Shown here: positions 1 to 5,366 of the stretch, piece by piece
Layout: the number at the start of each line of letters is the position of its first letter
Position numbering within the stretch: the first letter of the stretch is position 1
From: an uncultured Eubacterium sp.
Lineage (GTDB): Bacteria > Bacillota_A > Clostridia > Lachnospirales > Lachnospiraceae
DNA length: 5,374 nt
Direction of reading: 5' to 3'
Assembly (NCBI GenBank): GCA_947653505.1
Contig: CANTHI010000285.1
Coordinates: 1 to 5,374 of the forward strand
Translations under genes and position numbers: made by a program
Notes under the pieces: model-generated
Told to the model about the DNA's origin: nothing
The model's input: only the letters and a program-made list of their open reading frames with translations
Database searches by the model: none

Positions 1-1
1 C

Positions 2-1144
2 AACGGCATTGTCATCGCAGGAACGGTTTTCGTGATTTTTCTGGTTTACAGAAGGCTGTCCTCCTCATATCAAAAACGCCTCACGGCATATTTCCTGAAA
101 GCGGCCTGCGTCTCCCTTGTTATCAGCTTAGCGGTGCTGGCGGTGGTACTGACCATGATGCAGCTGCTGCTCCATTCCGGGATGTGGATTTTTTTGCATG
201 AGCTGGGCTATGGATATCTCATTGCCGCCGAATATCTCCAGTCGGTGCTGGCAGTGGCGTTTCCCGTGATATGCTTTGTTGTCACCTTTTCCGTCAGGAT
301 CAACCGCAGGGTCAGGTATGTGGAGTATCTGTCCCAGGAAATTCAGAAGATTCGGGAGGAAGGCTTTGGAAGGAGCATGGAACTGCAGGGGGATGATGAA
401 ATCACTCAGCTGTGCGCCGTCATCAACGAGATGTCCGTCCAGCTTCGGGAAAAGGAGGAAAGGGAAAAAAGACAGCAACAGAGCAAAGATGAGCTGATCA
501 CCAATGTCTCCCATGATCTGCGCGGTCCTCTTACCTCGATCACCGGCTATGTGGAGCTGCTGAAGGAGATAGGACCCGAGGACAGGCAGCGCTTTGATGA
601 ATACATGGAAGTGGTAGAACGGCGGCTGACGGGGCTTAACGGACTGATCAGCGAACTGTTTGAATATACAAAGCTGAACTCCGCCGGCCAGTTTCCTGAC
701 ATGGAGAAAAGGGATGTGCTGGAACTGCTGCGGCATATTCTGTATGAATATAAAATTCTTATGGAGGCAGAAGGCCTGACGCTTTCATGGCAGCTGGGGG
801 CGGAAAGCCATGCTGCAGATATAAATACACAGCAGATGGTCCGGGTATTTCAGAATCTGCTGGATAATGCCCGCAGATACGCTGATCGTTCTGCTCCTGT
901 AACCGTGACCGCACAGGAGACGGGACGGCTCCATATCTGTATCTCGAACCGGCTGGCAGATGCCTGCGGCATTGAGCCGGATCGGATCTTTGAGCGTTTC
1001 TACTGCGGAAACAGGGCAAGAAACACCGCACAAAGCTCAGGGCTTGGACTTGCGATTGTAAAGCGCATCGTGGAACTCCACGGAGGCGAGGTACATGCAT
1101 CGTTACAAGGACAAGAACTGTCTGTCCATCTGTTTCTTAAATAA
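2..1144 (+). CDS. VanS-like membrane sensor histidine kinase, 5' end outside window
   Basis: Inner-membrane sensor kinase that autophosphorylates on histidine and passes the phosphate to a response regulator. The frame is open from the left edge (base 2). The GTG at 32 sits inside a hydrophobic helix, so the true start is upstream. Numbering from that GTG: a membrane segment runs from the edge to about residue 6, with others near 22-46 and 66-88. A HAMP-like linker follows (about 89-140, with GDDEI at 120-124). The HisKA domain has the phosphoacceptor H161 (VSHDLRGPLTSI). The ATPase domain shows an N box (QNLLDNARRYA, N279), an F box (FERFY, 320-324) and a G2 box (SGLGLAIVKR, 336-345). Oddities: G165 replaces the usual Thr four residues after the His, and the G1 box lacks DxGxG. 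The family call is firm; the signal sensed is unknown. Its partner regulator may lie upstream, because the regulator to the right is on the opposite strand. Confidence 0.93.
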   Translation, partial: NGIVIAGTVFVIFLVYRRLSSSYQKRLTAYFLKAACVSLVISLAVLAVVLTMMQLLLHSGMWIFLHELGYGYLIAAEYLQSVLAVAFPVICFVVTFSVRINRRVRYVEYLSQEIQKIREEGFGRSMELQGDDEITQLCAVINEMSVQLREKEEREKRQQQSKDELITNVSHDLRGPLTSITGYVELLKEIGPEDRQRFDEYMEVVERRLTGLNGLISELFEYTKLNSAGQFPDMEKRDVLELLRHILYEYKILMEAEGLTLSWQLGAESHAADINTQQMVRVFQNLLDNARRYADRSAPVTVTAQETGRLHICISNRLADACGIEPDRIFERFYCGNRARNTAQSSGLGLAIVKRIVELHGGEVHASLQGQELSVHLFLK

Positions 1145-1155
1145 GTGCCGGGCAG

Positions 1156-1207
1156 ACCTGGATCTGGCAAAAAAATATCAGGATTTATTATTCTGGTTTA
1201 TCCAGGT
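1156..1207. terminator. weak inverted repeat between convergent kinase and regulator genes
   Basis: ACCTGGAT at 1156-1163 is matched perfectly by ATCCAGGT at 1200-1207. The 36-base loop contains a run of seven A's at 1169-1175 and a small alternative hairpin (CTGG-TTTAT-CCAG, 1193-1205). It sits in the 71-base gap between two tail-to-tail genes, where a bidirectional terminator would be expected. The long loop and the lack of a U-tract directly after the stem on either strand make it non-canonical, so the terminator role is only inferred. Confidence 0.3.
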
Positions 1208-1215
1208 TAAGAGCA

Positions 1216-1899
1216 TCAGCACAATTTAAACCCGATCCCATACACAGTCCGGATATACTCCGAGGACGGATCTGCTTCTTTGATTTTCTTGCGGAGATTG
1301 CTGACATGGACGTTGACAGTGTTGTTTTCCCCGTAATAACCCCCATGCCAGACAAGCTCATACAGGGATTCTCTGGAATATACTTTATCAGGATGCCTCA
1401 TGAGCAGCAGAAGGATGTCATATTCATGTGCGGTAAGTGTCAGTTCTTTTCCGGCAAGTGTGACGCTGCGTGCGTCCGGATCAAGCCGGATTTTTTTATG
1501 GATCAGCGGACTGGCAGACGGCTGTTCTTTTTGGCAGCGCCGCAGGCTGGCCTGTACTCTGGCCAGTACTTCTTCTGGTTCAAATGGTTTTGTAATATAA
1601 TCGTCAGCGCCGTTTCGGAGCATGGATACTTTATCGCTTAGGGCGCTTTTGGCAGAGATGACCAGAACAGGCAGGCTGCAAAGTCTGTTTTCACGCAGGT
1701 CTTTTAAAAAGGCTTCTCCGGAAATGACAGGAAGCATCAGATCCAGCAGGATTAAGTCTGGTGTTTCTTTTTCAAGCAGCAGTTCTGCTTCGGAGGCGGA
1801 AAATGCCTGTAAAGTGTTGTAGCCGGATGTGCCAAGGATTCTGGATAACAGACTGCTGATATCCGGATCGTCTTCTATAATAAGGATGGCAGGTTGCAT
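1216..1899 (-). CDS. OmpR/PhoB-family two-component response regulator
   Basis: Cytoplasmic DNA-binding response regulator of 227 residues, a normal length for the family. The receiver domain (about 1-120) has the acidic pocket E9/D10, phosphoacceptor D53 (LLDLMLP), S82 and K104 (KPF), so it should be phosphorylatable. The winged-helix output domain (about 130-227) shows TLTAHEYDILLLLMRHP, SRESLYELVW, NTVNVHVSNLRKKI and a closing RTVYGIGFKL. I chose the ATG at 1899. It is preceded by AGGAAAGG (1911-1918 on this strand), the protein then begins directly with the receiver fold, and a consensus promoter lies downstream of the longer in-frame ATG at 2046. The gene converges on the histidine kinase and diverges from the DUF6765 gene. 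No kinase follows it on its own strand, so within this window it is an orphan. Its targets are unknown; the adjacent divergent operon is a reasonable candidate. Confidence 0.95.
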   Translation of the reverse strand: MQPAILIIEDDPDISSLLSRILGTSGYNTLQAFSASEAELLLEKETPDLILLDLMLPVISGEAFLKDLRENRLCSLPVLVISAKSALSDKVSMLRNGADDYITKPFEPEEVLARVQASLRRCQKEQPSASPLIHKKIRLDPDARSVTLAGKELTLTAHEYDILLLLMRHPDKVYSRESLYELVWHGGYYGENNTVNVHVSNLRKKIKEADPSSEYIRTVYGIGFKLC

Positions 1900-1910
1900 G
1901 TGGTGAGATT

Positions 1911-1918
1911 CCTTTCCT
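1911..1918 (-). promoter_or_regulatory. ribosome binding site that fixes the response-regulator start
   Basis: On the minus strand this reads AGGAAAGG, 11 bases before the ATG at 1899. The spacing is slightly long, but it is the only Shine-Dalgarno-like sequence near a start that gives a normal-length regulator. Confidence 0.6.
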
Positions 1919-2013
1919 GATAAAAATAATGAGCAGTACCCGGGTAGCTGATGGGAACAGAAATGCTTAGGCAACAGTTCCATCGGTATCTGAACGGTTT
2001 CGCTATGATAAGT

Positions 2014-2042
2014 ATTATAAGTAAAAACGAAAATTTTCGCAA
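2014..2042 (-). promoter_or_regulatory. sigma-A-type promoter of the response regulator
   Basis: On the minus strand, TTGCGA (2042-2037) and a perfect TATAAT (2019-2014) are separated by exactly 17 bases. Transcription would start near 2007 and give a leader of about 108 bases before the ATG at 1899. That leaves the longer reading frame's ATG at 2046 upstream of the promoter and supports the shorter protein. Confidence 0.7.
2028..2039. promoter_or_regulatory. palindrome overlapping the regulator promoter, candidate operator
   Basis: CGAAAATTTTCG is a perfect 12-base palindrome covering part of the -35 box and the spacer of the promoter at 2014-2042. A dimeric protein bound here would block RNA polymerase. 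The palindrome is seen directly; the operator role and the protein involved are inferred. OmpR-type regulators usually bind direct repeats, so a different repressor is possible. Confidence 0.4.
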
Positions 2043-2050
2043 TCATGATC

Positions 2051-2079
2051 TTGCTATTTGATGCTGCCTGTTATATGCT
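2051..2079 (+). promoter_or_regulatory. candidate promoter for the DUF6765-rbsK operon
   Basis: TTGCTA (2051-2056) and TATGCT (2074-2079) are 17 bases apart, each matching four of six consensus bases. The position suits a transcript starting near 2086, with the ribosome binding site at 2115-2121. The match is modest; a second -10-like TATTAT at 2013-2018 has no good -35 element. Confidence 0.4.
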
Positions 2080-2114
2080 GGTGGTAGTTGGAATGGTCAG
2101 ATATGGGATTTGGG

Positions 2115-2121
2115 AAGGGGG
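2115..2121 (+). promoter_or_regulatory. ribosome binding site selecting the TTG start of the DUF6765 gene
   Basis: AAGGGGG lies eight bases before the TTG at 2130. No comparable site precedes the upstream in-frame TTG at 2088 or ATG at 2103, and both would place non-conserved residues before the family's usual N-terminus. Confidence 0.7.
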
Positions 2122-2129
2122 AATGCGGA

Positions 2130-3320
2130 TTGAATATTAATTTTCATTATTTTGTGATGAAAACGCTTTGCCGCGCTGCCGGATTTGCGGAGCCGCAGGC
2201 GCAGACGATTGCGTACTATTCACAGCAGGTGGATGACTTTGTAACCGATGTACCGGTCGTCGTAGAGACAGAACCGCCGGAGTATCTGCGCAGACACCGG
2301 TATGCGGGCAGGCTGACCGGACGGTTATGGATGGTGATGCCGCATCCGACAGGCATTGATATGCTACAATCGTTAGGTAAAAAATACAGACATACGACAC
2401 TTGCAGCGTTTCATTTTATTCCGCCACAGGCAATCGCAAGTCTTGACGGACAGGAGGAGGCCCGGGGAATATACCGTTGTGTGGCAGGCAATGAGAGTGC
2501 GGCGGTTCTGATCCATCAGATTGTGGAGGATTCTGTATTGAGAATGCAGCAGAATCAGAAACGAAAAGAAGACAGAACTCCAGGCAGTCCGGTGGATCGT
2601 GAGGAGGAAGTATGTCTGATGCAGCTTGGCATGGCGCTGCATACGTATGCGGATACTTATGCGCACTGTGGCTTTTCCGGACTGGAGGGCTGGGAAAATC
2701 AGGCACTGATAGAGAACGTATGGAATCAGACGACGCAAAAAGAAGAAATTCCCTGGGCAGAACGGGAAATTTTTCACAGGCTGCCGCCAATTGGGCATGG
2801 AAACGCGGGAACCGCGCCGGATCTGTGTGTCTGCACGATTGATCTGCGTATGCGCAGGGACTGGAAAGATGCTGATTTGTCTTTGCATATTGCACGTGAT
2901 AACAGACAGTGGTTTATGCTCTGCGCGAGAAAGATACTGGATATCCTGTGCGACTGTCTGGGCGCCAGCCATTGGGAGGATGCGGCGTGGAAGTCTCTGG
3001 AGGACCGGATGCTGTCTGTGATGCAGGGACCGGAAGCTGACAAATCGAACAAGGAGCTGCTGACTGCCAGATGGAGCAGGGCGTTTCCGGATATTATTTA
3101 TTCTTATGAAAAGAATCAGCGTTTTTATTATGGGGCAGACACAGTATCTGCGGAGCTGGATGGCTGTCTGATCCGGCATGTGACGGCAGCTTTTTTTGAC
3201 TATCAGGTGCTGGCGTATGAGCGGGCAGATTTTGTGACGGGAGCGACAGGAGCGCTGCAGGAGAGGAGCGGTTTGCTGGCTGAATCGCTGCGGATGATGC
3301 AAAACAGCTCCGGCGGGTGA
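2130..3320 (+). CDS. DUF6765 family protein, possible metal-dependent hydrolase fold
   Basis: A protein of 396 residues that I recognise as DUF6765, a family of unknown function. It starts at a TTG, giving MNINFHYFV, the typical N-terminus. Motifs in order: NFHY (4-7), QQVDDFVTD (32-40), FHFIP (95-99), LGMALHTYADTYAHCGFSG (166-184) and IGHGNAGTAPD (221-231). The HTYADTYAHCGF helix, with His, Asp and His spaced along one face, resembles metal-ligand helices of zinc phospholipase C and P1-nuclease proteins. That resemblance is my inference from motifs, not a demonstrated activity. No signal peptide or membrane segment is evident, so the protein is probably cytoplasmic. It ends 13 bases before the ribokinase start and is probably cotranscribed with it. 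A less conserved, charged stretch lies near 135-160. Family membership is fairly sure; substrate and reaction are unknown. Confidence 0.85.
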   Translation: MNINFHYFVMKTLCRAAGFAEPQAQTIAYYSQQVDDFVTDVPVVVETEPPEYLRRHRYAGRLTGRLWMVMPHPTGIDMLQSLGKKYRHTTLAAFHFIPPQAIASLDGQEEARGIYRCVAGNESAAVLIHQIVEDSVLRMQQNQKRKEDRTPGSPVDREEEVCLMQLGMALHTYADTYAHCGFSGLEGWENQALIENVWNQTTQKEEIPWAEREIFHRLPPIGHGNAGTAPDLCVCTIDLRMRRDWKDADLSLHIARDNRQWFMLCARKILDILCDCLGASHWEDAAWKSLEDRMLSVMQGPEADKSNKELLTARWSRAFPDIIYSYEKNQRFYYGADTVSAELDGCLIRHVTAAFFDYQVLAYERADFVTGATGALQERSGLLAESLRMMQNSSGG

Positions 3321-3333
3321 AAGGAGAAAAAAG

Positions 3334-4221
3334 ATGAAACTTGCAGTAGCAGGCAGTATTAATATGGATATGATGATCACTGCTGAGCGTATTCCTATGA
3401 AAGGCGAGACGCTAAAGGCGGGCAGTATGCGTCTGATTCCGGGAGGCAAGGGAGCGAATCAGGCAGTTGCAATGGCAAAGCTTGGGGCTGAAGTGGAGCT
3501 GTTTGGCTGTGTCGGAAAAGACAGCAATGGAAGCCAGCTTTTGGAGCATCTGAAGCAGGCGGGTGTAAAGACGGAGCATATACAGATTTCCAGTCAGAAG
3601 CCGACAGGAACGGCCGTGATTACCGTTGCGGAAAATGACAATACGATACTCGTGGTTCCGGGAGCGAACGAGCTGGCAGACCGGCATTATATTGACCGCA
3701 TCCTGCCGTATCTGACAGCCTGCGACATGGTTGTACTCCAGCATGAAATTTTATTGGATACGGTCCATTATGTAGTGGATGTATGTGCGGAAAAAAAGAT
3801 GCAGATCGTACTGAATCCGGCTCCGGCAGCAAAAGTGCCGCCGGAGATTATTGAAAAAGTGACTTATTTAACGCCAAATGAGCATGAAGCTGCGATTATT
3901 TTTGGAAAAGAAAGGTCTGTGGAGGAGCTTTTGCGGGCATATCCGGAAAAGCTGATCATTACGCAGGGTCAGAAAGGAGTTTCGGTCTGCCTCAGGTCGG
4001 GAGAAATTGTGCATATTCCGGCAAGAGCTGCAAACGTGGTAGATACGACAGGCGCGGGTGATACGTTAAATGGTGCGTTTTGTGTACGCATGGCAGCGGG
4101 AGACAGTCTGCAGGCGGCACTGCGGTACGCGAATACGGCAGCCGGCCTGTCTACGGAAAAGTTTGGGGCGCAGACCGGAATGCCGGATGCAGAAGAAGTG
4201 GAAAAGGCGCTGATGGTTTAG
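3334..4221 (+). CDS. rbsK: ribokinase (PfkB carbohydrate kinase family)
   Basis: Cytoplasmic enzyme that phosphorylates D-ribose at O-5 with ATP, giving ribose 5-phosphate for the pentose phosphate pathway and nucleotide synthesis. It has 295 residues, slightly shorter than the E. coli enzyme. The N-terminal GSINMD (7-12) and GGKGANQAVAMAKLG (37-51) are the sugar-binding signature. NPAPA (161-165) and LTPNEHEA (179-186) follow. The second PfkB signature, DTTGAGDTLNGAF (237-249), carries the oxyanion hole and the catalytic base D243. The C-terminal FGAQTGMP (277-284) matches the ribokinase cation-site region. The ATG has a strong AAGGAG seven bases upstream (3321-3326). It is the second gene of a likely operon with the DUF6765 gene. 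No ribose transporter, RbsD or nucleosidase is visible, so the source of its ribose is not clear. Another PfkB sugar kinase is possible but less likely. Confidence 0.93.
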   Translation: MKLAVAGSINMDMMITAERIPMKGETLKAGSMRLIPGGKGANQAVAMAKLGAEVELFGCVGKDSNGSQLLEHLKQAGVKTEHIQISSQKPTGTAVITVAENDNTILVVPGANELADRHYIDRILPYLTACDMVVLQHEILLDTVHYVVDVCAEKKMQIVLNPAPAAKVPPEIIEKVTYLTPNEHEAAIIFGKERSVEELLRAYPEKLIITQGQKGVSVCLRSGEIVHIPARAANVVDTTGAGDTLNGAFCVRMAAGDSLQAALRYANTAAGLSTEKFGAQTGMPDAEEVEKALMV

Positions 4222-4222
4222 A

Positions 4223-5110
4223 TTAATGCTGTTTTACAGGAATCCATAACTCACAGAACAGGTCTTTTTCTCCCTTCTCGAAATATACCTCATAGTCGGC
4301 TGCTTCTGTCTGCACATAACCTGTCTGTGGGACAAATTCCCTGAAAAATCTGCTCCAGGTTTCGCCCAGACAACTGCCGTCCGAGCCAAAGCATGGAAAT
4401 ACCGCATAATCAGCAGGTTCAGTTTCCCAGACAGAATACCCATTCTTAAGAAACTCTTCCAGCCCTACAGGATCCGTATCCTTATCAATCACGACACCAA
4501 TTCCATAGTTGAAATGAGTTTCGCTGGTTCTGGCAGGGCTGCAAAGTCCATACAAATCTCTTTTTCCTTCGGTACGAAGCAGTTTCATAGGTTCAATCAG
4601 GTTTTTTTCCGCACACTCTGCCCAGAAATCAGGGATACTGTGATCCGTGTCATCATTGATGATTTCATTTGGAAAAGCTCTTACCAGTGCGACAAATTTC
4701 TGGGTTTCTTTGTGCTCCATTCTGTAATCCATTACATTACCACCTTCCAGTATGATTTTTACTACAAGCGGATGAAACAAATGAAGTGTTGTGCCTTTTT
4801 GTTTTGCCTGTCTGGGAGTGACGCCATGAAACCGTGAAAAAGCTTTGCAAAAGCTTTCCGGGGATTCATAGCCGTACTGACAGGCGGCATCTGTCACTGA
4901 TATATCTGTTGTCTGCAGTCCGATGGCTGCTAAGGTAAGACGCCGCTTCCGGATGTATTCATTAGCGGTCATTCCGGTAATAAAACTGAAGGCGCGGTGA
5001 AAATCATAGGCTGACATATGCACACTTTTTGCGACCTCAGCATAATTGATGTTTTCACAAATATGATCTTCCATATAGCAGATTGCCTGCTGGATCAGAT
5101 GTATTGACAT
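4223..5110 (-). CDS. AraC-family regulator with C-terminal GyrI-like effector-binding domain
   Basis: Transcription factor of 295 residues. The N-terminal AraC DNA-binding domain has two helix-turn-helix units: about 23-42 (YAEVAKSVHMSAYDFHRAF) and about 71-91 (SVTDAACQYGYESPESFCKAF), followed by GVTPRQAK. Residues about 128-293 form a GyrI-like effector-binding domain that ends in CELWIPVK (286-293), with E287 where these domains usually carry a ligand-binding Glu. The order, DNA-binding first and effector domain second, matches Rob-like and multidrug-sensing regulators, so a small amphipathic or cationic ligand is plausible; the ligand itself is unknown. The ATG at 5110 follows GGGAGG (5126-5121 on this strand) with ten bases between. 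The gene is tail to tail with rbsK with one base between stop codons. Its promoter and a large inverted repeat lie just upstream, which would suit autoregulation. Confidence 0.93.
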   Translation of the reverse strand: MSIHLIQQAICYMEDHICENINYAEVAKSVHMSAYDFHRAFSFITGMTANEYIRKRRLTLAAIGLQTTDISVTDAACQYGYESPESFCKAFSRFHGVTPRQAKQKGTTLHLFHPLVVKIILEGGNVMDYRMEHKETQKFVALVRAFPNEIINDDTDHSIPDFWAECAEKNLIEPMKLLRTEGKRDLYGLCSPARTSETHFNYGIGVVIDKDTDPVGLEEFLKNGYSVWETEPADYAVFPCFGSDGSCLGETWSRFFREFVPQTGYVQTEAADYEVYFEKGEKDLFCELWIPVKQH

Positions 5111-5137
5111 GCTGTTTCATCCTCCCTGTATAGAATG

Positions 5138-5166
5138 ATCATAACAGATTTTTTCGGGTAAATCCT
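5138..5166 (-). promoter_or_regulatory. extended -10 promoter of the AraC-GyrI gene
   Basis: On the minus strand TGTTATGAT (5146-5138) is an extended -10 element of the TGnTATAAT type. The hexamer 17 bases further upstream, AGGATT (5166-5161), is a poor -35 match, so the promoter may rely on the TG extension or on an activator. Transcription would begin near 5131, giving a leader of about 20 bases that contains the ribosome binding site. Confidence 0.5.
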
Positions 5167-5199
5167 GTCCGCGCTTGCAAAAGTTTGTCGCAGGACAGG
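5164..5199. repeat. large inverted repeat / stem-loop upstream of araC
   Basis: CCTGTCCGCG (5164-5173) pairs with CGC-A-GGACAGG (5189-5199): ten base pairs with a single bulged A at 5192. The 15-base loop contains a smaller CTT-GCAA-AAG hairpin (5174-5183). The repeat spans the -35 region and the bases just beyond it in the araC promoter, where an activator or autoregulator would bind. No U-tract follows on either strand, so it is not a good terminator. Confidence 0.55.
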
Positions 5200-5295
5200 T
5201 GCGGGAACGCAGCATACGTGATGATGGCGGATCAGACAGCCCTGACGGGACAATAGGCTGGTACAGCATTGCGCAAATAACGGTGAATATTCCGG

Positions 5296-5310
5296 GCCTG
5301 CAGAGCAGGC
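5296..5310. repeat. short perfect hairpin GCCTGC-AGA-GCAGGC
   Basis: Six GC-rich base pairs close a three-base loop. On the plus strand it is followed by GATCCAAATAAATATAGG, which is A/T-rich but has no T-run. It lies inside the both-strand open stretch upstream of araC. The structure is certain from the sequence; a role is not. Confidence 0.45.
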
Positions 5311-5349
5311 GATCCAAATAAATATAGGAACTGCCTGTGCACCACACCA

Positions 5350-5366
5350 TATTACTATCAGTAATA
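5350..5366. repeat. perfect inverted repeat TATTACT-ATC-AGTAATA
   Basis: Seven-base arms surround a three-base centre near the right edge of the window. Its size and A/T-rich character resemble a repressor operator. The gene it would serve is outside the window, so the function is open. Confidence 0.4.

Larger units (their letters stand above)
5145..5321 (+). other. both-strand open stretch, possible gene remnant or repeat element
   Basis: On the plus strand 58 codons are open from 5145 to the TAA at 5319, reading through phrases such as KFVAGQVRERS and GTIGWYSIAQITVNIPGLQ, with no ATG and no ribosome binding site. On the minus strand another frame is open from 5350 to 5117, but its ATG also lacks a ribosome binding site and its end runs over the araC leader. 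Neither is a convincing gene. The protein-like character of the plus frame suggests a degraded gene end or a dispersed repeat, but this cannot be settled from one copy. Confidence 0.2.

Noticed and set aside
32..34. GTG at 32 as the true start of the histidine kinase
   Set aside because: The same frame is open to the left edge and the codons before it continue a hydrophobic helix; there is no ribosome binding site. The gene is cut by the window.
128..736. Minus-strand open frame (202 codons) inside the histidine kinase gene
   Set aside because: It lies opposite conserved kinase motifs, with no ribosome binding site or family signature; it is a shadow frame.
1156..1207. A strong rho-independent terminator between the kinase and regulator genes
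   Set aside because: The inverted repeat is perfect over eight bases but has a 36-base loop and no adjacent T-run, so it is listed only as a weak candidate.
1900..2046. N-terminal extension of the response regulator by 49 residues to the ATG at 2046
   Set aside because: The extension lacks family similarity, has no ribosome binding site at 2046, and would begin upstream of the consensus promoter at 2014-2042; the receiver domain starts normally at the ATG at 1899.
2088..2129. Earlier in-frame starts (TTG 2088 or ATG 2103) for the DUF6765 protein
   Set aside because: They add non-conserved residues, lack a Shine-Dalgarno sequence, and would translate through the strong AAGGGGG site that serves the TTG at 2130.
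2373..3449. Long minus-strand open frame (358 codons) across the DUF6765 and rbsK genes
   Set aside because: It is antisense to two well-supported genes, has a composition rich in Arg, His, Gln and Pro typical of shadow frames, and shows no recognisable domain.
5117..5350. Minus-strand 77-codon open frame upstream of araC as a leader gene
   Set aside because: Its ATG at 5350 is preceded by the inverted repeat rather than a ribosome binding site, and its end overlaps the araC promoter and leader; it is kept only as part of the unexplained stretch.
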